From Pseudomonadota bacterium (GTDB taxonomy: Bacteria; Bdellovibrionota_B; Oligoflexia; Oligoflexales; JAPPIL01): a stretch of 8,982 nucleotides of DNA. Location of the stretch: the NCBI GenBank assembly GCA_028877195.1, contig JAPPIL010000001.1, positions 1-8,982 on the forward strand, read 5' to 3'. The notes under the pieces were generated by a model. It was not told where the DNA came from. It did not search any database and saw only the letters and a list, made by a program, of their open reading frames with translations. The position numbers and the translations under genes were made by a program. This document shows, piece by piece, positions 1-6,274 of this stretch (position 1 is its first letter; each line of letters opens with the position of its first letter).

Positions 1-335
1 CCCATGCCCAGCAAACGATGATTCTACACGGTGAGGCGGTGGCTTGTGGTATCGCTTTTGCCTTGCTGGTGAGCTTTGAGTTAGGCGAGCGTTGCGACTA
101 TGCGCAATCAGTTTACGATGCCTTGCCCATCAAAGGTCAGCGGTTACGCACACTACTAGGCAACTTGCCCGCAGCTGATTTATGGCAACAAGTTATGCAC
201 TTTGTTTGCCACGACAAGAAAAGCATAGATGCACGGCGCTGGATACTACTCGCTAACGGTAAACCCAGCCCTATCCCCCAACAAGTCGATGCCAAAACAC
301 TATACCACTGCTGGCAACGACTGCTTGCCTTGTAA
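1..335 (+). CDS. aroB: 3-dehydroquinate synthase family protein, C-terminal fragment (5' end outside window)
   Basis: The open frame runs in from the left edge (first full codon at base 3) and stops with TAA at 333-335. The visible part contains LHGEAVACG, the metal-binding His segment of dehydroquinate synthases (usual form LHGEAVAxGM), and about 50 residues later DKKSIDARRWILL, matching the family's DKK...ILL segment near the C-terminus. Dehydroquinate synthase converts DAHP to 3-dehydroquinate in the cytoplasm, the second step of the shikimate pathway, using NAD and a divalent metal. The ATG at base 18 falls inside the conserved motif, so it is not the true start. Related sugar-phosphate cyclases share these motifs. 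The residues that separate them lie upstream of the window, so the aroB symbol is likely but not certain. Confidence 0.75.
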   Translation, partial: HAQQTMILHGEAVACGIAFALLVSFELGERCDYAQSVYDALPIKGQRLRTLLGNLPAADLWQQVMHFVCHDKKSIDARRWILLANGKPSPIPQQVDAKTLYHCWQRLLAL

Positions 336-371
336 AGACAAAGCCATTTACGGCAGCAACAACCACTGCTT

Positions 372-399
372 TTGACAAAGTTCTGATTAAAATTAAACG
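372..399 (+). promoter_or_regulatory. Candidate promoter for the PH-domain gene
   Basis: A perfect TTGACA (372-377) is followed after 16 bases by TAAACG (394-399), a poor -10 match. It lies about 45 bases upstream of the PH-domain gene start, in an A/T-rich stretch. The -35 is convincing and the -10 is not, so the call is tentative. Confidence 0.25.
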
Positions 400-430
400 C
401 AAAAAACGACGATAGGCATTTTGCAAAGTA

Positions 431-439
431 AGGGGGGGG
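431..439 (+). promoter_or_regulatory. Ribosome binding site made of an eight-G tract
   Basis: AGGGGGGGG lies four bases before the ATG at 444 and is the only Shine-Dalgarno-like sequence there. The homopolymer is the longest G run in the window. Gain or loss of a G would change the spacing or strength of the ribosome site without touching the reading frame. Confidence 0.5.
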
Positions 440-443
440 CAAT

Positions 444-884
444 ATGAACGTAATAGCGGACGAAAAAATAATTTGCCGTATAAGACCGCACTGGAGTTAC
501 TTTATTCCCAAGTTTTTAGTCGGCATTTTTCTAGTCATGTTTTTCGCCTCTCGCCTTGAACACTGGTTATCGGTTGTTTGTTTATTGATTTGGGGAATCA
601 ATATGATCTTTTTGGGAATGTCTTTAAATCTACAGCTGACCTTGACAACACAACGGATCATTAAGCGACACGGCTGGAAGAAAGATACCATCCTGTTAAG
701 CAAGCTTGAGAATATAGACATACGGAGGCGAGGTTTCATATTTGACGTAGCAACACTTGTATTCACAACCACAGACTCTAAAAAACCCATCATAATGCCA
801 GGTGTTGACAAGCATGTGCACGTGCAGGAACTTATATTACGATCACCTCTAGTATCTTTTATGCAAGATTCGAGGATAGGTTGA
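444..884 (+). CDS. Small membrane protein with bacterial PH domain (YdbS/YdbT-like, bPH_2)
   Basis: A 146-residue protein with two adjacent hydrophobic segments near residues 20-36 and 41-60, joined by a short loop. A cytoplasmic beta-rich domain follows, with LTTQRIIKRHGW (about 66-77), LSKLENIDIRRRGFIFDVATLVF and a TTTDSKKPIIMPGV strand. The order 'LT.qRii...g....i.l.kie.i......f..g.l.f' is typical of bacterial PH domain (bPH_2, formerly DUF304) membrane proteins such as YdbS. The biochemical role of these proteins is mostly unknown; some are linked to envelope processes. The ATG follows a G-rich ribosome site. The stop lies 25 bases from the end of gpsA, which converges on it. The family assignment is fairly firm and the function is open. 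Confidence 0.75.
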   Translation: MNVIADEKIICRIRPHWSYFIPKFLVGIFLVMFFASRLEHWLSVVCLLIWGINMIFLGMSLNLQLTLTTQRIIKRHGWKKDTILLSKLENIDIRRRGFIFDVATLVFTTTDSKKPIIMPGVDKHVHVQELILRSPLVSFMQDSRIG

Positions 885-909
885 TATTATTCTAGTCGGC
901 AATCCCTCA

Positions 910-1923
910 TCATTCCAATTCAGATTTAGCTTCACGGTTGAGGAGGTCATCGATTGCTTGAGTGATCGGCAAACCCTGATGAAGAACGAGGTAAACTGCT
1001 TCAGCAATCGGGGACGATATACCACGCTGTTGAGCGAGCATATAGATAGACTTGCTGGTCGCAACCCCTTCAGCAACTGAATCGATGCCAGCCAACGTAT
1101 CTGCAAGTGAGTGGCCGCGACCAAGACCGAACCCAACACGAAAATTACGGCTTTGTTTAGAACTACAGGTCAAAAACAAATCACCTACCCCTCCTAATCC
1201 TAAAAAAGTCATCGGGTCTGCGCCACAAGCAACACCAAAGCGCACCATCTCTGCTAAACCCCTAGTAATCAGGGATGCGGCACTATTTTCACCAAACCCT
1301 GCACCCGCACTTGCACCTGCTGCGATCGCGATGACGTTTTTATACGCACCTGCTACCTCTAGGCCAATCGGGTCATCAGATGTGTAGATGCGTAGCTTGG
1401 GAGAATGGAAGACCTCCTGCACATAGTTAAGGTCGTCAGGATTGCGTCCTGCGATAGACACACAGCTCGGTTGCTTGGCGGCAATTTCAGCCGCGAAACT
1501 CGGCCCCGATAAAGTTATCATCCGTTGTGCATGTTCCGCCGCCAGCACGTCAGCAACGATTTGCTGTGGCAACAAACCACTATCAAGCTCAACCCCTTTT
1601 AAAGTGCTGACAATCAAGGTATCTGGTTTGATATGGTTACGCACCTGCGGCAAGACAGAACGCAATGCTTGAGTAGGCACAGCGAGCAAAAGAATATCAC
1701 TAGCTGCTAATGCATCACTAATGTCGCTGGTCGCACGCACATTGGTCGGCAATTGTATATCGGTTAAATAACGGTCGTTACGATGCTCTTCATTGATCGC
1801 TGCCACCGTCGCTTGTGAACGCGTCCAAATCAGCACCGCATGCCCAAGATTGCCGAGATGACAAGCAAGGCAAGTGCCAAAGTTTCCCGCTCCTAGTATG
1901 AGTATTGTTGCAATAGATGACAT
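910..1923 (-). CDS. gpsA: Glycerol-3-phosphate dehydrogenase [NAD(P)+]
   Basis: A full-length 337-residue GpsA, which reduces dihydroxyacetone phosphate to sn-glycerol 3-phosphate, the backbone for phospholipids, in the cytoplasm. The N-terminal Rossmann motif GAGNFG is at residues 11-16. LKGVE with Lys109, SGPSFAAEIA (139-148), GAYKN with catalytic Lys195, GGVGDL with Asp248, and SRN (258-260) are all present in the expected order. The start ATG (1921-1923) sits close enough before the Rossmann glycine motif that it cannot be moved inward. The ribosome site is weak: a GAGGG lies about 15 bases upstream. The 121-base gap from the upstream methyltransferase-like gene on the same strand (1924-2044) shows no clear terminator or promoter, so read-through is possible. 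Nothing suggests it is broken. Confidence 0.97.
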   Translation of the reverse strand: MSSIATILILGAGNFGTCLACHLGNLGHAVLIWTRSQATVAAINEEHRNDRYLTDIQLPTNVRATSDISDALAASDILLLAVPTQALRSVLPQVRNHIKPDTLIVSTLKGVELDSGLLPQQIVADVLAAEHAQRMITLSGPSFAAEIAAKQPSCVSIAGRNPDDLNYVQEVFHSPKLRIYTSDDPIGLEVAGAYKNVIAIAAGASAGAGFGENSAASLITRGLAEMVRFGVACGADPMTFLGLGGVGDLFLTCSSKQSRNFRVGFGLGRGHSLADTLAGIDSVAEGVATSKSIYMLAQQRGISSPIAEAVYLVLHQGLPITQAIDDLLNREAKSELE

Positions 1924-2044
1924 TGTTAAATGGTCGCACCCTCAATCAGACATGCGAGTAAATAGCTTGCACAGCTACTCGTCTAGTTAAACTTCCTTAA
2001 TGTAAACTTATTGCCCATTTAGCAGCACAAGTGCGCCGCCAAAG

Positions 2045-2881
2045 CTATGAAATCTTGCGCAAAATGGATGAGACTATTTTGTTGGTAAAACCTCTAGTAA
2101 TCGCAACTGAACGCCGACGATTGCCCCTATCAATGATCAGCTCCGCCCCTTCAAAGCTACGATCAAAGTGCATGTAGCACAGACCTTCGCGGACACGGTG
2201 GTGCGGAAAAAGCCAGCGGGAATTTTTTACACGGATGTATTTCAACATGCCAGATTGAACTTCTTTGCTCTGTTTAAATTTTTCCTTGTTGCTAAACCAG
2301 CGCTCTGGAGCAAGGACAAGCATTTGATCTATACATCCCCGCCTCATCATCAAACTAACAAGCGACTTGTAGATGTATCTTGCCATGCTGTTAAAATTAC
2401 TTTGGCAAGGAAACGAGCTAATGACCATGATTTTTTTGTTAGGAATACTCAGCAAGGCTTCCACCTTGTCGAGAATCGCAGCCTTGTATACTTCGCGATC
2501 AAAATTGTAGCCATCTTCAGAGAGATAACCAGCATTGAAGATGTTGCGTGCCTTGTATTCATTGCTTGAACAAAATACCTTGCGCACCACATAATAGCTC
2601 TGCACATTCGGGGACAGCATGTGAAACCTATTCTGCAGATGCATAAACTCACCGATTTTAGCGATAGAATCAATGCTATCCCTTGCTCCACACATTAGTC
2701 CCGCCATCGCTAACATCAATTCACCTGCAACACAAAATGGATCTAAAAACACCCACTCATCGCTGCTCAACACATCGCTACCGACATTGCTGACAAAATC
2801 AAACGCCCGATCTAACCTCAAAACAGGATGCTCCCTACCCTTGGCATGCGCCAAAAAATCCAATGCATGTGATCTAATCAT
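2045..2881 (-). CDS. Degenerate adenine-methyltransferase-like protein (Eco57I class) lacking NPPY
   Basis: A 278-residue protein that follows the layout of Eco57I-type N6-adenine methyltransferases. VFLDPFCVAGE (44-54) matches the SAM-binding motif I, usually LDPxCGxGE. VISSFPCQ (153-160) sits where VxxNPPYQ is expected. IYKSLVSLMM (170-179), LAPERWF (190-196) and FPHHRVREGLCYMHFDR (225-241) then match the 'IYhlFv...l', 'iPsRWF' and 'FP.v.i.GGvCYf..dr' segments of that class. The catalytic N-P-P-Y has become S-F-P-C, and the first Gly of motif I is Val. The chain ends soon after GLCY, leaving no room for a target-recognition domain. It is therefore probably not an active methyltransferase; it may bind SAM, DNA or a partner, or be decaying. 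Its start overlaps the stop of the upstream gene by four bases (ATGA), so it is probably translated by coupling. The fold call is by pattern only. Confidence 0.6.
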   Translation of the reverse strand: MIRSHALDFLAHAKGREHPVLRLDRAFDFVSNVGSDVLSSDEWVFLDPFCVAGELMLAMAGLMCGARDSIDSIAKIGEFMHLQNRFHMLSPNVQSYYVVRKVFCSSNEYKARNIFNAGYLSEDGYNFDREVYKAAILDKVEALLSIPNKKIMVISSFPCQSNFNSMARYIYKSLVSLMMRRGCIDQMLVLAPERWFSNKEKFKQSKEVQSGMLKYIRVKNSRWLFPHHRVREGLCYMHFDRSFEGAELIIDRGNRRRSVAITRGFTNKIVSSILRKIS

Positions 2882-2890
2882 GATACTCCC
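2878..2890 (-). promoter_or_regulatory. ATGA stop/start overlap with internal ribosome site
   Basis: On the minus strand the stop TGA of the acidic Gln-rich gene and the ATG of the methyltransferase-like gene share bases 2878-2881. A GGGAG (2886-2890) lies four bases before the ATG, inside the upstream gene. This arrangement is typical of translational coupling, and indicates that the two proteins are made together. Confidence 0.75.
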
Positions 2891-4050
2891 GCCTGCTGCG
2901 AAGCATTGATATGGTAAAGGATAAAGTTTTCAGCATTCATCGTTTTGCTTGACCAGAGATTGAAAGCTGTTATCGTCTGCATCAGCTCTTTCGCATTGAA
3001 CACGCCAAGCTTACAAAGTTGCGCAAAATCTTGCCGTGTTAACCCTGTCATCGTCTCAAAGAAATCTTCATACTCAACGGCAATCAGCTGCTCGATACTG
3101 TCGCCAGCCTTGCCCACCACATACATGTAGTCAAAGACATTGAGTAAAAGTTTTTGCAACAACAGTTCATAGGCACGCAAATGATACTGGTCATCCCTAG
3201 ATGGGGATTCCTTCTCATCAACCAGTCGTGCCAAGCGATCAAAGTCGATATTCACTTCAAGCTTGAGCCTAACCTTGCGGATAGCGGCACGCAAATGCCT
3301 GTGTTGCGCTAAATACTTGACCGCAGAGATAGTATAGAGAGACTCATCGTGAATTGTTTGCGCTAAATGACGGGCAGATAAACTTTCAACATCAACCTCA
3401 TTTGCAACTACCTTGCTCGCAACCGTGTCATCAGGAGAAAGAAATGATTCAAGGCGAAGCTCATCGCTATCGTCGTTGCTAGCGTCGGCATTGTCTATGC
3501 CGCTGTTAGCCCCAAGGTTGTCATGACTATCAGAGTCAGTGCTATCAACGGCAGCCTTGTTGCTGTCAGACTGCTGGTCATCGGCCTGCCCCTCAACCTG
3601 ATCAATAGCACCCCCTACCTGCTGCTCACGAACAAGCTCTGGCACTAACGCAGACTCGGCGCTACTTGGTGGCAGTTCCGATGGTGGGCTAGGAGGGGCA
3701 ATAAATTCAACCATCGTCGGCATTGGCAAGCAGTTGTCGTCGCCTGCCACATTGTTTGCCCTCGCTACATGCGCTGGTGGTGCTGCATCCTCTACCACCG
3801 TTTGCTGGTCTTGGTCGTCGGAACTTTCTGTGTAAGTGCCACGAAACGTGCACAATTCATCGATATCTTTTTGTAATGCCTCCTGCTCCTGCTGTTCCTG
3901 CTGTTGAATCTGCGCTTGTTGCGATTGATGCTGTTGAATGGCATGACTCAACTCTTCTTCAGAGAGCATGTCCTCAAACGCATCAAAGTCAAATACCTCG
4001 CCATCAACGTTGTCTGCAGGGGTTTTACCGTTTACTTTTTGGTCATCCAT
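2878..4050 (-). CDS. Acidic, Gln-rich protein of unknown function with helical C-terminal domain
   Basis: I do not recognise a family. From the ATG at 4048-4050 the product is 390 residues. Residues 1-38 are acidic (DFDAFEDMLSEEEL). Residues 39-60 are a Gln-rich, probably helical run. Residues of about 70-220 are low-complexity, rich in Asp, Ser, Asn, Ala and Pro, and probably disordered. Residues of about 222-390 look like a folded, mostly helical domain with alternating hydrophobic positions (LAQTIHDESLYTISAVKYL, LLLQKLLLNVFDYMYVV). No signal peptide or membrane segment is seen. A TTG at 4107 would add 19 residues but has no ribosome site, whereas the ATG has AAGG eight bases upstream. The gene is coupled to the methyltransferase-like gene, so a shared complex is likely. 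The long acidic linker could mimic DNA or recruit partners, but that is speculation. Confidence 0.7.
   Translation of the reverse strand: MDDQKVNGKTPADNVDGEVFDFDAFEDMLSEEELSHAIQQHQSQQAQIQQQEQQEQEALQKDIDELCTFRGTYTESSDDQDQQTVVEDAAPPAHVARANNVAGDDNCLPMPTMVEFIAPPSPPSELPPSSAESALVPELVREQQVGGAIDQVEGQADDQQSDSNKAAVDSTDSDSHDNLGANSGIDNADASNDDSDELRLESFLSPDDTVASKVVANEVDVESLSARHLAQTIHDESLYTISAVKYLAQHRHLRAAIRKVRLKLEVNIDFDRLARLVDEKESPSRDDQYHLRAYELLLQKLLLNVFDYMYVVGKAGDSIEQLIAVEYEDFFETMTGLTRQDFAQLCKLGVFNAKELMQTITAFNLWSSKTMNAENFILYHINASQQAGVS
3871..3936 (-). repeat. CAG-like Gln-rich coding repeat
   Basis: Imperfect CAG/CAA codon repetition encodes residues 39-60 of the acidic protein, where more than half the residues are Gln, mixed with Glu, Ala and His. 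Such tracts vary in length between strains and often form coiled coils. Confidence 0.6.
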
Positions 4051-4180
4051 AAACCAAACCTTGCACTTTACTCTACCTCTGCTTAAATTCTCGGAAAGAA
4101 GCAGCAAAAAAATTAGTTTGATTCACTTGCGATTGTTGCCGAAACAGCGACGCTGGCACTAACAAATGCAAAGGCATGGT
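4051..4180. promoter_or_regulatory. Divergent intergenic control region
   Basis: The 130 bases between two divergent start codons must carry the leader, and presumably the promoter, of both operons. The stretch is A/T-rich in its middle (a seven-A run at 4104-4112). I could not identify a convincing -35/-10 pair on either strand. A ribosome site AAGG (read on the minus strand, 4059-4062) serves the leftward gene. A shared regulator is possible but no operator palindrome stands out. Confidence 0.5.
4170..4174 (+). promoter_or_regulatory. Ribosome binding site that sets the NERD-helicase start
   Basis: AAAGG ends six bases before the ATG at 4181. The alternative ATG at 4166 has no ribosome site and would place this one inside the coding region. 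The product from 4181 starts MATIFPDN, like the 'MA.i.P' openings common in NERD-domain proteins. Confidence 0.7.
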
Positions 4181-6178
4181 ATGGCAACTATTTTCCCAGA
4201 CAATACGAGGGCTAATGTTGTGTTCTGTAGTCGTGCTGAACAGGACTTCTATAAGCGCTGTCGCAAGCTTAACGATGACTGGCATGTGTTCTACTCCTGT
4301 CATTTAGCGGGTATTGAGGGTGAGCGAGGGATGCTTGATAACGAGATGGATTTTTTGCTCTATCATCATCAGCTTGGTCTCATCGTCATTGAGGTGAAGG
4401 GGGGGCGAATCTTATGCCAAGAGGGTAAATTTTACTCGATCAATCGTTATGACGAGCAGCATGAGATAAAAAATCCTTTTCAACAGGCTTTGTTATGGAA
4501 AAGCAGGTTCGTAGCGCAACTGCGTCAGCAAAATATCAAAGTTCCCGTCTGTTATGCGGTCTGCCTACCTTCGACGCAGGAGCAAGACTTTGAGGGCGTT
4601 GCTGGCATTGAGACTGGTATTATCATCGGTCGAGGTCGTTATCAGAGGTTAGAGCAGGCATTAGTTGCCATCATGCAGCAATCCACGCCGACGAAGTTTC
4701 GGTGCTTCAAAGATGTTGCGGCAAAATTGACACGCTTCATCAAGGGCAAGAATTTCATCTCACGCCTTTACTTACGTGATTACATCGACAGCCATGACTT
4801 GCGTCTACAGGACATTGATGTCATTCAAGAAACTCTCGTAACCCCTATCAGTAGCAGCAAACGCATCGGCATTGAGGGTGAAGCAGGCACAGGCAAGAGT
4901 ATGCTAGCACTTTACTTGGCACGCCATTTCCATAATCTCGGCAAACGCGTGCTACTGCTATCATCTAACCCATTGCAAAGCTATGCCCTCCAAAACAAAG
5001 TAACGGACAAGATAAAAATTTCAACGTTCTTGGCTTTAGCTAATGCTTATGGAGTCGATTTGCTGACTCCACCGCCAGAGTTTCGTGAACAAGAGGATGA
5101 TTGGCGGCAGTATCATGCTCCCGAAAAACTTGAAGAACTCATCAAAGCCAGTCCCCCTAACCGTCGCTATGATGTGCTGATTTGCGATGAGGCGCAGGAT
5201 GTGCAACCGTTTTGGTGGGGGGCATTCAAGGAACTCTTGGCTAGCGATGCCGCACGCTTTTATCTGTTCTTTGATCGCAGTCAGGGGGTGTTTGGTTCAG
5301 GGGGGCGACAGATGAAATTTGAACCAGAGGATGTGCTGCCGATTGCAAGTCCTTACTTTCCCTTGGTGCATAACTATCGCACCACACGGGAGATATCGGA
5401 GTTTGCCCGTTCATTTCGCACTGGCAGCATGATTTTGAAGAGCCATTGCGGGCGCTTGGGCTATACACCTAAACTTTTAACGTATAAGGATAAGGGTGAA
5501 TTTTTAGCGCAACTTGAACACTTGTTGAATAAGCTTGTGCGAGTAGAGAAGGTGCGCCCCGATGAGATCGCAATTCTATCAGCCCGCGACCCACATAGCG
5601 ATGACTCTTTGCTGCAAGGCTTGCAGAAGGTAGGAGCATTGCCGTTGCATCGTTTTCGCTTGCGACAGCATCGGCATGGCCTTGGTATTTGTAAACAACC
5701 GACTGGTAGCGTGCTGGTCTCGACCGTGCAGGGTTTCAAAGGGTTGGAGACTAAAGTAGCGATACTGGTGAACTTTAGCGAATATCAATTACCGATTACG
5801 CACCCGATTATGGCCAGCCTATTCTACGTCGCATGCACTCGTGCCAAGCACATGCTTTATCTCTTCGGCAAGGAGGGCGATGAAAAGGTCGAAGCCTTTG
5901 CTAACGCGATCGCCGCGAGTAGGGGCACAGGCTCGCTGTTGATTGACACGAGTCTGCATGATTTTGTTGGCACGATTATCTACTACGACGCTCAACGCAT
6001 TGGGTGGCTACAGGTGCTGGGGCAAAACCATTACAAGAGCATGGTGATGTTTTTCCCACATGATGTGCGCCATGCAGGGATAGCAGTAGAGGTTGGTAAA
6101 AAAATTCGCTTCACACCTCGCAATGCGGGCTACGTCATCGTTGCTTCCGACCTCAAGGAGATCAAGGTGGCGGCGTAA
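4181..6178 (+). CDS. NERD nuclease-domain / UvrD-like SF1 helicase with C-terminal cold-shock-like domain
   Basis: A 665-residue protein in three parts. (1) An N-terminal NERD (nuclease-related) domain of about 130 residues, with Glu20 in AEQDFY, Asp57 in NEMDFLL and Glu71/Lys73 in IVIEVKGG, the D..ExK core of restriction-endonuclease-like folds. (2) A superfamily 1 helicase core: Walker A GEAGTGKS (233-240), DEAQD (336-340), DRSQ (365-368), NYRTTRE (398-404), VSTVQGFKGLE (513-523) and VACTRAK (550-556). All ATPase motifs look intact. (3) Residues of about 595-663 resemble a cold-shock (OB) domain: GTIIYYDAQRIGWLQV, then VMFFPHDV, then VGKKIRF and a final Ala-containing strand. NERD-helicases occur in phage defence (for example Nhi of staphylococci), so defence or DNA processing is a fair inference. 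The next gene follows in the same direction after 96 bases without a visible terminator. The domain calls are strong and the biological role is inferred. Confidence 0.9.
   Translation: MATIFPDNTRANVVFCSRAEQDFYKRCRKLNDDWHVFYSCHLAGIEGERGMLDNEMDFLLYHHQLGLIVIEVKGGRILCQEGKFYSINRYDEQHEIKNPFQQALLWKSRFVAQLRQQNIKVPVCYAVCLPSTQEQDFEGVAGIETGIIIGRGRYQRLEQALVAIMQQSTPTKFRCFKDVAAKLTRFIKGKNFISRLYLRDYIDSHDLRLQDIDVIQETLVTPISSSKRIGIEGEAGTGKSMLALYLARHFHNLGKRVLLLSSNPLQSYALQNKVTDKIKISTFLALANAYGVDLLTPPPEFREQEDDWRQYHAPEKLEELIKASPPNRRYDVLICDEAQDVQPFWWGAFKELLASDAARFYLFFDRSQGVFGSGGRQMKFEPEDVLPIASPYFPLVHNYRTTREISEFARSFRTGSMILKSHCGRLGYTPKLLTYKDKGEFLAQLEHLLNKLVRVEKVRPDEIAILSARDPHSDDSLLQGLQKVGALPLHRFRLRQHRHGLGICKQPTGSVLVSTVQGFKGLETKVAILVNFSEYQLPITHPIMASLFYVACTRAKHMLYLFGKEGDEKVEAFANAIAASRGTGSLLIDTSLHDFVGTIIYYDAQRIGWLQVLGQNHYKSMVMFFPHDVRHAGIAVEVGKKIRFTPRNAGYVIVASDLKEIKVAA
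4399..4405 (+). repeat. Seven-G tract inside the NERD domain coding region
   Basis: GGGGGGG encodes part of the VKGGR segment directly after the ExK nuclease residues. Shorter runs of six, five and six G occur later in the same gene (5217-5222, 5284-5288, 5300-5305). A one-base slip here would truncate the protein before the helicase. Confidence 0.6.
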
Positions 6179-6260
6179 TCGGTGTTGCCATTGCAATAAT
6201 TCAATAAATGAGTTACCCGTTGCCGCGGCTGCGATTACATTAACAAATCTAGGTAAATGT

Positions 6261-6267
6261 TAAGGAG
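6261..6267 (+). promoter_or_regulatory. Strong ribosome binding site for the UDG-like gene
   Basis: TAAGGAG ends seven bases before the ATG at 6275, close to the ideal spacing. It supports the start that includes the hydrophobic signal segment. The next Met is at residue 50, which would remove the conserved FDPGP element. Confidence 0.8.
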
Positions 6268-6274
6268 TTAGGAG

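Noticed and set aside
353..373. Small hairpin GCAG...CTGC followed by TTTT after the aroB-like gene
   Set aside because: Four-base-pair stem and short T run; too weak to call a terminator, and it overlaps the candidate -35 box.
1320..1332. GCGATCGC palindrome (also near 5908), like the cyanobacterial HIP1 repeat
   Set aside because: Only two copies in about 9 kb, far below the density seen in HIP1-rich genomes; no other cyanobacterial sign.
1052..1387. Plus-strand open frame of 111 codons inside gpsA
   Set aside because: It lies antisense to a clear, complete gpsA and its translation has no recognisable motif; it is a shadow frame.
2021..2040. GCAC-AA-GTGC inverted repeat beyond the methyltransferase-like gene
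   Set aside because: The loop is too small, there is no T run in the transcript direction, and no regulator motif is recognisable.
4051..4107. TTG start at 4107 giving a 409-residue acidic protein
   Set aside because: No ribosome site before the TTG and extra residues unlike the acidic start; the ATG at 4050 has AAGG at good spacing.
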